Positions 11,808 to 23,148 of a DNA stretch of 64,000 bases are shown piece by piece. The stretch comes from Prostheceraeus crozeri (Eukaryota > Platyhelminthes > Polycladida > Euryleptidae): NCBI GenBank assembly GCA_907163375.1, contig CAJQUW010009223.1:62001-126000 (forward strand), read 5' to 3'. The stretch's first letter is position 1, and the number at the start of each line of letters is the position of its first letter. A program made the translations under genes and the position numbers. The notes under the pieces are model-generated. The model was given only the letters and a program-made list of their open reading frames with translations, searched no databases and was not told the origin of the DNA.

Positions 11808-11911
11808 TTTTTACTAAAAAATTTTTTATTTCATATCGGAGTAGGCAAAAACCAGTTCTGTCTTCTTCTAAAATTTTATGGCTAAGAGATGACGTTAAAA
11901 GCTATTTACAG

Positions 11912-11946
11912 GCCCGACGTTTCACGCCTTCGCGCTTCCTCAGGGG
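11912..11946 (-). ncRNA. Hammerhead-ribozyme-like core (left arm)
   Basis: Read on the minus strand: CCC, then CTGAGGA, a short stem II (GCGC, loop GAAG, GCGT), then GAA, ACGT, C and GGG. CCC/GGG can form stem I, and ACGT is a self-complementary mini stem III with the cleavage position at the following C. This is the type I arrangement described for Penelope-like elements. One A must bulge at the base of stem II. Confidence 0.55.
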
Positions 11947-12225
11947 TAACACAAGTTAAAACACAAGTAAGACTGACAGCGTTGGGAGAGTGTGATGATA
12001 AAGCTCTGCAACATTATATAGTGGTGTGTGGGATGTGAGAATCAGACTAAAAATCAATCAGTTCATGTTTGCGGTTATGTTGCTTGTTATCATAGCTTAT
12101 CAAATTATATAAGGACATTTAAATATATTAGGGACATGAAATAACATGAAAAATACTTTCTATATCATACTTATGTTTTATTGAATCAAATTTTTGGATG
12201 ATCCACTTTTTATGAAACGGACTGT

Positions 12226-12609
12226 AGTAGCCTTCAAAACAAGCCTAAACATAATAAACATGAGAATTGCACGGTCTGTAATTGGTTACCTAGCAAATAT
12301 ACTTGCAAAGACAAATTCTTTGTTTACAAATTTACCTGTAAATTTTGCGCCAATTTTTTTTATATAGGGCAGTCTAGTCGTCCTTATAAATTACGTTTCA
12401 TGGAACACGCGCGTTCTTTTAACAATAAGACCAGCAGTGCACTGGCAGACCATAGATCTCAATGCAAGCATATTGTGTCTATTGACAACTTCACTTTAGA
12501 TATCTTGGACAAATGTAAGAATCCTGTCGACACTTGTTTGAGTGAAGCTCGTTGTATCAAGAGCATGAAGCCCAACATTAACCGCAAACATGAACTGATT
12601 GATTTTTAG
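12226..12609 (+). pseudogene. GIY-YIG endonuclease domain of a Penelope-like element
   Basis: A frame without internal stops encodes the C-terminal endonuclease of a Penelope-like reverse transcriptase. Visible are an upstream Cys pair (NCTVCNW), then TCKFCANFFYIGQSSR, in which YIG is the second half of the GIY-YIG signature, RFMEHARS with the conserved Arg/His positions, and a Glu in CLSEARCI near the end. The reverse transcriptase is missing, so only the 3' end of the element was inserted or kept. The first ATG in the frame is inside the domain, confirming 5' truncation. Confidence 0.75.
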
Positions 12610-12709
12610 TCTGATTCTCACATCCCACACACCACTATATAAGGTTGCAGAGCTTTGTCATCACGCTCTCCTTACGGTGTCAGTCTTACTTGTGTTATAG
12701 CTTGTGTTA

Positions 12710-12743
12710 CCACTGAGGAAGCGCGAAGGCGTGAAACGTCGGG
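12710..12743 (+). ncRNA. Hammerhead-ribozyme-like core (right arm)
   Basis: Same core as 11912-11946 in the opposite orientation: CTGAGGA, GCGC/GAAG/GCGT, GAA, ACGT, C. Here the base before the core is A instead of C, so stem I is weaker than in the left arm and this copy is probably less active. Confidence 0.5.
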
Positions 12744-12889
12744 CCTGTAAATAGCTTTTAACGTCATCTCTTAGCCATAAAATTTTAGAAGAAGACAGAA
12801 CTGGTTTTTGCCTACTCCGATATGAAACGTAGTCTTCTGTTCGCGGCCATCCTATTCATCAATTTTTATTAAATATTTTTTGATAAAAA

Positions 12890-13633
12890 TTAAAAACAAC
12901 ATATTTCAGCTATACTTTCATAGTCCTCTTCATTTAGAATCTTCTTTTCTAACAGTCTTTTCAATATAGCATGAATTTCATTGAAACAAGAATTATGTCC
13001 TTCTTTTATTGCAGATATTAAAATATTTAATCTATTTAGTAATTCTTGTGGATCATCTGGTAAGAATACAGTTATTTCTTTTTTAAAACCTTTTCCTACT
13101 TTAACTCCCGTTGATAATAAATTTTCTAATTGTTTATAACGTCTAAGAGATTTTGCTGCACCAACTCTATCTAACATAGCTTTATATTTTATGAGATCTT
13201 CTACAGCATAATTTTTTAAATCTGTTCCTCTTAAAAGATCAACGAAGTTTCTATCTAAAATAAAAGGAGATTTATCTGGTGAAAAAATTAAACCTCGAAA
13301 AGGTTGTGGAAATATTTCTTTTTGTCCGAGATAAAATATAGGTACTGTTTTTCCATCTATAAATGAAATAGAATGTTCAAATTGCATAGATTTTGGTAAT
13401 TTCTTATTAAAGTTTGATTCTAGTAATCCATAGTCATCTAATATAGTTTTGTGAGCTCGATCTGTTATATTAATTTGTTTATCATTAGTTGTAAGTTCTT
13501 TTTCAAGCTTTTTAAATGGTTCAATAGTTTTTTCAAAATCAGTTTTCACTTGTTCGGTTTGCTGCATTTTTTCAAACATATCAGATTGAATACCAGCTTT
13601 TATCATTCTATGCTGAGTATGATTTTCTTTCAT
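12890..13633 (-). CDS. Polinton-associated protein of unknown function, 247 aa
   Basis: Intact frame from ATG (MKENHTQHRM). The N-terminal third is charged and probably helical (QTEQVKTDFEKTIEPFKKLE). The middle contains IPIFYL-like and FRGLIF blocks and a segment FILDRNFVDLLRGTDL followed by a basic helix. This general layout (a helical leader, then a small domain ending in RGT-hydrophobic-LL) is seen in uncharacterised proteins next to capsid genes of animal Polintons, but I cannot give a function. Unlike its neighbours it has no internal stops. A structural or virion role is possible from position only. Confidence 0.6.
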   Translation of the reverse strand: MKENHTQHRMIKAGIQSDMFEKMQQTEQVKTDFEKTIEPFKKLEKELTTNDKQINITDRAHKTILDDYGLLESNFNKKLPKSMQFEHSISFIDGKTVPIFYLGQKEIFPQPFRGLIFSPDKSPFILDRNFVDLLRGTDLKNYAVEDLIKYKAMLDRVGAAKSLRRYKQLENLLSTGVKVGKGFKKEITVFLPDDPQELLNRLNILISAIKEGHNSCFNEIHAILKRLLEKKILNEEDYESIAEICCF

Positions 13634-13772
13634 AATATTTTTTTGCTTTATTAACTAATCTAATTGTTGGATTCTTTTTTGATTATCAGCTTTAATTTTA
13701 TTCATTTTTAAAATATAATATTCGAATTTTTTGGTAACATTGGAATACAACAAAAACATTTTACTGAACAAA

Positions 13773-14390
13773 CTATTTTTCTATTGCTTTGGCGTCTAAA
13801 GTTTTGTTAAATAAAGTTTTGCTGAAAGTTTCGCTTAAAGCTTTTAGTTCTTCTAAAAAAACTGTATCAGTTTCCTCAATAGAAGTTTTACCATCACTAG
13901 AAATTTCGCCATCCTGTTTATTCTCGTCATCAACATTTTCTGACTGTGATTGAAATGATATTTGATTTACTTCATTAGCTATTTGATCAAATTTTTCAAT
14001 CTCATCTAACGTAATAACATTATCATCACATACTCTTTGAAAGTAGTAATGTAAATTGTCATAGACTTCTTTAATATGTAAATGTTTAGTTTTTAATGAT
14101 TTTCGTTTCTTAGTTATTAAAGATTCATCTAATATTGTAACAGGCGAAGTTGTAAAAACACCTGTACCTGTTAAAGCAGTAGCAACTACTGGAATTACTA
14201 AAACACCTGAAGATATAACAATTGTTAACGTACCTAAACTTATTGTTAAAAATATTCCAATTCCTTGTGTTACATTCTTAACTTTAGACCATCTCTTTCT
14301 TAATTTATCATAATGCTCTAATCTTAACAAAAATTGAGATTCCTTATCTTTCATATAACGTACTCTATCTTTATGTTTTTCGATGTTCAA
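13773..14390 (-). CDS. Polinton-associated membrane protein
   Basis: The open frame reaches 14390, but the first ATG (MKDKESQFLLRLEHYDK) is at 14354, giving about 193 aa. A basic helical N-terminus is followed by one long or two short hydrophobic segments at residues ~45-80 of the open frame (IGIFLTISLGTLTIVIS, then GVLVIPVVATALTGTGVF), and then a charged helical, acidic C-terminal part. Small membrane proteins with this order occur in animal Polintons next to virion genes. The function is unknown. It is the outermost recognised gene on the right side of the remnant. Confidence 0.55.
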   Translation of the reverse strand: MNIEKHKDRVRYMKDKESQFLLRLEHYDKLRKRWSKVKNVTQGIGIFLTISLGTLTIVISSGVLVIPVVATALTGTGVFTTSPVTILDESLITKKRKSLKTKHLHIKEVYDNLHYYFQRVCDDNVITLDEIEKFDQIANEVNQISFQSQSENVDDENKQDGEISSDGKTSIEETDTVFLEELKALSETFSKTLFNKTLDAKAIEK

Positions 14391-14928
14391 TTCAGTTATT
14401 TATAATTGAGATAACGAAGAATATATTGTCGTGTGCCGTCGAGGTTTCTTCCATTTCTGAGGTTTCCATTTTTAAAGGAATGTTTTTCCCCTAGACTTAT
14501 TTTAAATATGAATTAGAGGGTTCTTAACCTGGTTTAAACATAAGAATTCATAAAAATTCATAAATTTAGGGATAATTGGGGTTATTTTAACTACTGCTAA
14601 AATTACCAATTTTTCTGATGTTGTGCCCTGGAACGGTAATGATTTGAGCAAGAAAATAATTATGATTCTCAAATTTGAGATTCTTAACTTTTAAGATTTT
14701 TTCGTTGTCTTGGAACGGAGATGATTTTCAAGAGAAAAATTATAATCTCAAATTTGAGATTTTGAAAAATTTGAAAAATTAGGTATTTCTAAAAACGCCT
14801 AAATTTATGAATTTAGGTCTTCATAACCTGAAAAATGACCAAAATTCTTAAATTTAGTCGTTTTTTTAAAATACGAAAAAATTTGAGAATTTTGTGTCCT
14901 ATCCTGAAACGGTCTTCTTCCCTATACT
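14391..14928. other. No gene seen
   Basis: AT-rich sequence with several TCAAATTTGAGA words, each a small palindrome, around 14660-14760. No Polinton terminal repeat was found before the start of the large palindrome. Confidence 0.5.
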
Positions 14929-15219
14929 TTTCATGACACAATTTTGAGCTTGCCAAAGTTTTCCTGCGTTGTTGATAAGGAAAATGTCAGCTGCACATCA
15001 GCAGTTTTAATGTTTCATGGAAACTTTCCAATGAAATCGAATAGAAGACCGATGGATTAGCAAAGAAAGTCAAGACCAACACTTGTTGTGGGCAATGAAA
15101 TGTCTGGAATTTCCAAAGCGTCATTCGCAAAGGACCGTTTTGAACTTAGAAATGGTAGTTGGAATGATGAGACAATCATACAGATATTCGGAACTCTAAA
15201 TAGGAACTCTTTTTGCAGG

Positions 15220-15300
15220 GTTGCCGTGGGGATTGATATTTGAATCCCCACCCCACCGCATCCCCACCGCATCCCCACCGAATCCCCACCGCCCACACAG
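15220..15300 (+). repeat. GTGGGGAT-rich tract in the left arm (mirror at 24557-24645)
   Basis: Repeats of ATCCCCACC on this strand, so the complement has repeated GGTGGGGAT with many G-runs. It follows the word CAGGGTTGCCGTGGGGAT, variants of which also precede the G-rich tracts at 19946 and 21475. Runs of G at this spacing could form G-quadruplexes. Confidence 0.6.
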
Positions 15301-16711
15301 GATAAGCCCCTGATTAATATGTTGCTCTTGTTTTTATAGAATGATTGATGTCCAATATTTCCATCTCAATGAAACTTCTGCACAGCATTCAACGATCCGA
15401 AGGCCGTATTTGACTTTTTAGGTATGGAATGGGAGTCCTTGAAGAAAGTCACCGACTGCGTGTTGTAACTTTCATATCTTTTCTTTGCTGTCTTCGGTAT
15501 AAGCCTATTACTCTTTAAAATTGTGGTAGCATATTTTCTATCATTATTGAGCCTTGATTCTGACTTGCCACCAGAAATCATTGTACCGAACATTTAGGTA
15601 GATGCTCGTTCAATGCACACGCATTCGACTTACAAATTTACATTTGCCTGAATCATTTGGTTGCATTAGCAGATAAGTGTTCTTTATCTATCTCTACTGA
15701 TTCGTAAGTTTTTGTCGTTTGCTGCCAGCTTACACGTACAGTCAACATAGGTTCTTCTCATTCCACTCATAATTCTTTAATGATTCATGAGGCATGACAT
15801 CCTTTATCCATAAAACTACCATAACGCAGTTTACCGCAAACGTAATTCAACTTCGACATGTTTCTTTTTAATAATATGACGATATTGTCTTTATTTCTTT
15901 GCTTTTATAACATGTCGATTATTGATTAGTTTGCGCTTTTCAAGCTTCCTCATTTAATCACTTTGGATTTTGTTTCACTTAACCTAATTGTTGACCATGT
16001 CGATCCTACTTCATTTTGCTACAGGATTATTTTAAGGGTACAGCTTTTGCATTGCTGTTCCCTCAAAGGAGACACATTTGCATAAAAATTCAACAGCTAC
16101 ATGTAGAATAAAGGAAACATGACCTTATTCAAATGTTGAGATGGAATGTTAATACGAGCATGCACCTAGTTCTGCACAAAACTCGAGCATTGCATAGTAC
16201 GCTATTTATATATTTCGCTATTCTGAAATTTCGATGTTTCTTGTAATCGCCTTTTACCGTTTGCTGTTTTGAGATTCGCTGTTATAACACTAAGCAGCCA
16301 AGTCTTCATCAAGTAAAATCAAACCTAAGCTTACATGTATACATGTGATATGATGTATACATGTCATGCGAAGCATTCTCAGGAAATATACACACATTCA
16401 TTTCAAAAGTACTATGCTTAAATTCCTCGCTGTAGACAATCGTGATTAAACAGCATGTTTCACAAAAGCTAGCATGAATATTTATCAATATATCTATTAA
16501 CAACAATGAAATTAAATAAACAATAGACAATAAAACGCAAAATAAACGCAATTGACAATGCGAGCCGGCTCGCGAAAGCTCGGAATTGTAAATGTCTTTT
16601 AGCAAATAGATTGTACATATTTTTAGCAGCTAATCTTTTCTCGGGGAGACGACACAAACGGAAGTGAGATTCACTATGAAATTAAATAACCTCCCGTCAG
16701 CTGCCATCAAC

Positions 16712-16831
16712 TAAAGCATCTTAAGCCATGTCGTGAATGCAATTAACAACAATGAAATTGCCATGCAAAAGATGTGCGGCTGGTAGGATTCGAACCTGCG
16801 ACCAAGGTTAACTAGACCTGTGTTCCAACCA
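16712..16831 (-). repeat. tRNA-derived SINE fragments, left arm
   Basis: The end of one SINE copy (AAAGCATCTTAAGCCATGTC...) is joined to the start of another (ATGCCATGCAAAAGATGTGCGG...), followed by a tRNA-like part with a B box, GGTTCGAATCC on the minus strand. It is cut off just before the A box. The full version is at 29720-30025. The mirror copy lies at about 23030-23148. Confidence 0.65.
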
Positions 16832-18097
16832 AATAAAATATAATAAAAATATAATAAAAAGTATTGAAATTTTAGCTATTAGTTTAAGTCCATAAGGTCC
16901 TTAATGTTCCCACAATATTTTCGGTCAGCTGCTTTTCGTGAAGACTCGATTTTTACTGCAAACAATTCTAAGTGCATGTATTTGGTTGTTTTGATGGATT
17001 ATATACGAGTTTCACGTGTTCCATTTGTGAGAATACAATCGTGGACTATCCTGTAAGTTGGTATTTGGGGTTCCGAATGTGAGGAATTTTCATTCGTTTG
17101 GTTGCTTATAGTGGTGCTATTTTCAAATAATAGGAAGTCCATCAACATACAAAGACAGGGTTGAACATAAAATTAAAAAAATCACATGTTGCTACACTGC
17201 CAGTACTTCAAAATGGTCACTCTATCACAAAAAAAGTCACCTGTCAAAAATTCTTATGTAGACCCTCCCTATATGTCTGCGGTCTACCAATGTGTGTTAT
17301 AGCCATCGTTTATTGCTCAATGGATCATGCCATGTTCATGTGTGAACATTCCCGTTTAATATTCGTTAACTGAATTAATGCAGCAGTCATTGATAATTCT
17401 ATTTCCATAGTTTGGCCTTTATGCATCTCAAGTCTAGAAATTTCCGCAGTAGAAATCGACTTTATACACGTGACAAATGAAAAAGCTTTGAATCAATCTT
17501 ATCTACTATTGTAGACATAGACTTCGATAAAAACCATCCTGATTTTCTCGACCACTCATATCACCGAATTATTGCACAAGAATTTGGAGGTTGTTGACCC
17601 ATTTGTGTATGGTGATGAAATGCAGCACAATGAACCATTTGTTGTGGTGCACTTAAGTGTGCAGTTAAGGATGCCAAAGGATCAGATGAAAATAAAAGTT
17701 CAGACAAGTCGTGGACAAGTGAAAAATCTGAGCTTTCATTATAACTATGACTGCAATGTGAGTAGATGGCTTACAGTTGAATGATTTGGTGCGAGAAATT
17801 TTTATCACACTGTTCATTTGTCCGACGAAAATCATTCAACATTTTCATGTGTCTTGCTTTTTGGGCTGCACCCAACACGTCTTCTATATCGCAATTAGTT
17901 TAAAATCTAGGTCAATAATGATTAATCGCATTTTTCACACAAGCTTAATTATATCACAAATAATTTTGTCTGAGCTATTCATGCCATTAGAGCTAATATT
18001 TGTAAGGCTCCATTTGTTTGGATCTGCAGTAAAGAAGAATTGCAGAATTCTTCCACTTCAGACGTCCTTCTCACACCTGGAACTATCATTGTAGGTC

Positions 18098-18381
18098 ATT
18101 CAAAATTATTGAACGTGTATTGCTGATGTGAAAATGATCAGCATTGATATTTCATGCATTTTAAGTGGTGAGATGGGTAGGCTGCGTGATACTTGTTAAT
18201 TTAACATCGAAGTTGATTGTGTGATATTATGTCAGTTATGATTGCTTCTTGTGAATGTTAAAAATCTTCAGAATCCCCACACAATCCCCATAGAAGCGCT
18301 GTGGGAGCTGTGGGGATGGCCTCAATACCCATACCCACCCCATACCCATGGGTATCCCCACAGAATCCCCATACCCACGGT
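18098..18381 (-). repeat. ~285-base module, copy in left arm
   Basis: This module runs from GTGGGTATGGGG repeats into ACATAATATCACACAATC and ends near AACGTG. It is present three times: here in reverse orientation, in the spacer (19953-20238, forward) and in the right arm (21477-21761, forward). Confidence 0.75.
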
Positions 18382-18549
18382 AATCCTGGTAGTATGCCAG
18401 AAAATTCACTATTCAAATCCAAGCATCACGTGTCTATTTTTTGTTACAAAGAATACCAAACCTGGCCAAAATTGTCCAAACAATCAATTTTGTTGGTGAG
18501 ACGAAATAGCAGCAAGCATCAAAACCGAAAACAGGACTGATGGGAACTT

Positions 18550-18610
18550 CATCAGATTATTGTTTTATATTAAGGCATTCCACACGCACCATTCGTGCGT
18601 GTAGAATCAT
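18550..18610. repeat. Strong small hairpin in left arm (mirror ~21250-21285)
   Basis: TTCCACACGCAC and its near-perfect complement are separated by a few bases. In the right arm the 12-bp stem is perfect, in the left arm one base differs. Confidence 0.6.
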
Positions 18611-19606
18611 ACAGCCTGCACGTCGAATTTGATTCAGAACATAGGCGCACTTTGGCGTTTTGGCTTTAATTTTTCGCCGTGGGTGCAGCTAACTCCTTAA
18701 TAAAAAACATTGCTTTATATATTCTTCAAAGATGGGGCAGCACAAAATCTTCAATGTTTAATACAAAGTGTGTCACATCATTCCAAAGTCGGTGGCAAAC
18801 TTGGTTCGGTAAAGGTATACCACCTCTTTCCAGAAAAGCAAGGGGCTGTTATGTTTTCACTGAGTCAATATAGGACAGGAAGTATAGTAATATTACAGTA
18901 TAGTTGCAAAATATCAATTTAGCGGTTATTTATGGATGAAAATAGATAATGAACGTCGAAAACCATTCAACTACAGCACTTTGTTGGAATTGCAGCATTG
19001 ATGGATGACGGTGAGCTTGCTGCAATCCATTCATGGATTTCTTCGAAACTTAACAAGCTTGCGTCCTTCTGATATTATCCCACTTCTTAGTCGATATTCG
19101 CCTTCAACTTATTGCGTAACTTCTCTGAGTCTGGGCTACGATATGCAGATATGGCGAGATATTGGTTCGGGATATAACCTACAAGAAGTGGTACTATCAG
19201 TATGGAAAACGTGCAGATTTTCGTCCGTTATCGTGAATTACACAGTAGAATTGTAATACTTCAACGATATAATGTCAATGCGTATTGAAAAGAAGTTAAC
19301 TTCTTTTCTGCTATTACCAGATGCTAAATTAGAAAATGAAGATAAATGTCATTATTGTATTCCTGCTTACTTATTCTCTTTCAATAACTGAATATTGCAA
19401 GTGCATACTTTGTTCCCCAGGATTTTTGTTTAAAAGAAGAGATATTTCAGCATTGTTCAAAATTTTAAAATGAGATTAGAAGATAAGACTAGTCATTCCT
19501 CTATAATCATGAATATGATGTTAATTGCGTCGAAAGAAAAAATGTGCATTTACAAAACAACAATTTCAGTTCTGATTTTCACACTCAAAATATATGAAGA
19601 ACTATT

Positions 19607-20250
19607 AAAAAAACGGTAGAATAAAATTGATATAAATCAAAATTAGCCTAAAATTTGATGTTCTCTACGGTGGATGAAATTTATTTTCGAACTATATTAA
19701 CCAACGTTTGCTAACTGCAAACGAAACAATGAAATTTGTAGTTTTCAGTTGACATTTGACTTTTTTTTCAAAATGTTGGCGTTCAGGATGAACCCTGCAT
19801 AAATATTTTAATGCAGCAACATAGAAGCCATATATTTACTATACATGTACTTTGTGCGATTTTATGCACCATGCCTGTGTTTGCTATTCTGCTCTATGAA
19901 GTAAAAAATGACAAACCTCTATACGTATATGATGACAAAAAAGACAGGGTTGCCGTGGGTATGGGGATTCTGTGGGGATACCCATGGGTATGGGGTGGGT
20001 ATGGGTATTGAGGCCATCCCCACAGCTCCCACAGCGCTTCTATGGGGATTGTGTGGGGATTCTGAAGATTTTTAACATTCAGTAGAAACAATCAGAACTG
20101 ACATAATATCACACAATCAACTTCGATGTTAAATTAAAAAGCATCACGCAGCCTACCCATCTCACCACTTAAAATGCATGAAATATCAATGCTGATCATT
20201 TTCACATCAGAAATACACGTTCAATAATTTTGAATGAATAATTTTGATTG
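19607..20250. other. Spacer of the large palindrome
   Basis: About 345 unique bases (19607-19952), then a third copy of the 285-base module in the same orientation as the right-arm copy. No gene recognised. The unique part ends with AAAAGACAGGGTTGCCG, sharing AAAGACAGGGTTG with 17148-17160 of the left arm. Confidence 0.7.
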
Positions 20251-23029
20251 AATAGTTCTTCATATATTTTGAGTGTGAAAATCAGAACTGAAATTGTTGT
20301 TTTGTAAATGCACATTTTTTCTTTCGACGCAATTAACATCATATTCATGATTATAGAGGAATGACTAGTCTTATCTTCTAATCTCATTTTAAAATTTTGA
20401 ACAATCCTGAAATATCTCTTCTTTTAAACAAAAATCCTGGGGAACAAAGTATGCACTTGCAATATTCAGTTATTGAAAGAGAATAAGTAAGCAGGAATAC
20501 AATAATGACATTTATCTTCATTTTCTAATTTAACATCTGGTAATAGCAGAAAAGAAGTTAACTTCTTTTCAATACGCATTGACATTATATCGTTGAAGTA
20601 TTACAATTCTACTGTGTAATTCACGATAACGGACGAAAATCTGCACGTTTTCCATACTGATAGTACCACTTCTTGTAGGTTATATCCCGAACCAATATCT
20701 CGCCATATCTGCATATCGTAGCCCAGACTCAGAGAAGTTACGCAATAAGTTGAAGGCGAATATCGACTAAGAAGTGGGATAATATCAGAAGGACGCAAGC
20801 TTGTTAAGTTTCGAAGAAATCCATGAATGGATTGCAGCAAGCTCACCGTCATCCATCAATGCTGCAATTCCAACAAAGTGCTGTAGTTGAATGGTTTTCG
20901 ACGTTCATTATCTATTTTCATCCATAAATAACCGCTAAATTGATATTTTGCAACTATACTGTAATATTACTATACTTCCTGTCCTATATTGACTCAGTGA
21001 AAACATAACAGCCCCTTGCTTTTCTGGAAAGAGGTGGTATACCTTTACCGAACCAAGTTTGCCACCGACTTTGGAATGATGTGACACACTTTGTATTAAA
21101 CATTGAAGATTTTGTGCTGCCCCATCTTTGAAGAATATATAAAGCAATGTTTTTTATTAAGGAGTTAGCTGCACCCACGGCGAAAAATTAAAGCCAAAAC
21201 GCCAAAGTGCGCCTATGTTCTGAATCAAATTCGACGTGCAGGCTGTATGATTCCACACGCACGAATGGTGCGTGTGGAATGCCTTAATATAAAACAATAA
21301 TCTGATGAAGTTCCCATCAGTCCTGTTTTCGGTTTTGATGCTTGATGCTATTTCGTCTCACCAACAAAATTGATTGTTTGGACAATTTTGGCCAGGTTTG
21401 GTATTCTTTGTAACAAAAAATAGACACGTGATGCTTGGATTTGAATAGTGAATTTTCTGGCATACTACCAGGATTACCGTGGGTATGGGGATTCTGTGGG
21501 GATACCCATGGGTATGGGGTGGGTATGGGTATTGAGGCCATCCCCACAGCTCCCACAGCGCTTCTATGGGGATTGTGTGGGGATTCTGAAGATTTTTAAC
21601 ATTCACAAGAAGCAATCATAACTGACATAATATCACACAATCAACTTCGATGTTAAATTAACAAGTATCACGCAGCCTACCCATCTCACCACTTAAAATG
21701 CATGAAATATCAATGCTGATCATTTTCACATCAGCAATACACGTTCAATAATTTTGAATGACCTACAATGATAGTTCCAGGTGTGAGAAGGACGTCTGAA
21801 GTGGAAGAATTCTGCAATTCTTCTTTACTGCAGATCCAAACAAATGGAGCCTTACAAATATTAGCTCTAATGGCATGAATAGCTCAGACAAAATTATTTG
21901 TGATATAATTAAGCTTGTGTGAAAAATGTGATTAATCATTATTGACCTAGATTTTAAACTAATTGCGATATAGAAGACGTGTTGGGTCCAGCCCAAAAAG
22001 CAAGACACATGAAAATGTTGAATGATTTTCGTCGGACAAATGAACAGTGTGATAAAAATTTCTCACACCAAATCATTCAACTGTAAGCCATCTACTCACA
22101 TTGCAGTCATAGTTATAATGAAAGCTCAGATTTTTCACTTGTCCACGACTTGTCTGAACTTTTATTTTCATCTGATCCTTTGGCATCCTTAACTGCACAC
22201 TTAAGTGCACCACAACAAATGGTTCATTGTGCTGCATTTCATCACCATACACAAGTGGGTCAACAACCTCCAAATTCTTGTGCAATAATTCGGTGATATG
22301 AGTGGTCGAGAAAATCAGGATGGTTTTTATCGAAGTCTATGTCTACAATAGTAGATAAGATTGATTCAAAGCTTTTTCATTTGTCACGTGTATAAAGTCG
22401 ATTTCTACTGCGGAAATTTCTAGACTTGAGATGCATAAAGGCCAAACTATGGAAATAGAATTATCAATGACTGCTGCATTAATTCAGTTAACGAATATTA
22501 AACGGGAATGTTCACACATGAACATGGCATGATCCATTGAGCAATAAACGATGGCTATAACACACATTGGTAGACCGCAGACATATAGGGAGGGTCTACA
22601 TAAGAATTTTTGACAGGTGACTTTTTTTGTGATAGAGTGACCATTTTGAAGTACTGGCAGTGTAGCAACATGTGATTTTTTTAATTTTATGTTCAACCCT
22701 GTCTTTGTATGTTGATGGACTTCCTATTATTTGAAAATAGCACCACTATAAGCAACCAAACGAATGAAAATTCCTCACATTCGGAACCCCAAATACCAAC
22801 TTACAGGATAGTCCACGATTGTATTCTCACAAATGGAACACGTGAAACTCGTATATAATCCATCAAAACAACCAAATACATGCACTTAGAATTGTTTGCA
22901 GTAAAAATCGAGTCTTCACGAAAAGCAGCTGACCGAAAATATTGTGGGAACATTAAGGACCTTATGGACTTAAACTAATAGCTAAAATTTCAATACTTTT
23001 TATTATATTTTTATTATATTTTATTTGGT

Positions 23030-23148
23030 TGGAACACAGGTCTAGTTAACCTTGGTCGCAGGTTCGAATCCTACCAGCCGCACATCTTTTGCATGGCAAT
23101 TTCATTGTTGTTAATTGCATTCACGACATGGCTTAAGATGCTTTAGTT
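23030..23148 (+). repeat. tRNA-derived SINE fragments, right arm
   Basis: Mirror image of 16712-16831, including GGTTCGAATCCTACCAGCCG on the plus strand. Confidence 0.65.

Larger units (their letters stand above)
11829..12828 (+). mobile_element. Penelope-like element fragment with inverted arms
   Basis: The first ~250 bases (11829-12082) are the reverse complement, with some differences, of the last ~255 (12574-12828). The central unique part holds a GIY-YIG endonuclease frame whose 3' end and stop lie inside the right arm. Each arm carries a hammerhead-like core. A 5'-truncated, inverted partial copy joined to the 3' end of a Penelope-like element explains this layout, which is known for the family. 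It sits between the minor capsid and the next Polinton gene, so it arrived after the Polinton. Confidence 0.75.
3584..14390. mobile_element. Decayed Polinton (Maverick) transposon
   Basis: A run of AT-rich genes with a Polinton-like set: protein-primed PolB on the plus strand, then a packaging ATPase, a minor-capsid-like protein and two accessory genes on the minus strand, with a coiled-coil gene and a small hypothetical at the left. Polintons are large virus-like DNA transposons of eukaryotes. Most genes carry stops or frameshifts. Integrase, protease and major capsid genes are missing, and no AG...CT terminal inverted repeats were found at either side. The remnant is interrupted by a LINE fragment (6168-7236) and a Penelope-like fragment (11829-12828). 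Limits given are those of the outermost recognised frames. Confidence 0.8.

Noticed and set aside
15057..15593. Small open frames in the palindrome arms, mirrored in the other arm
   Set aside because: Being mirrored is a consequence of the palindrome. None has a recognisable domain or sensible composition.
17155..22706. hAT element with CAGGGTTGAAC ends inside the palindrome
   Set aside because: The two ends are mirror images because of the palindrome, and the flanks are mirrored too, so there is no direct target duplication.
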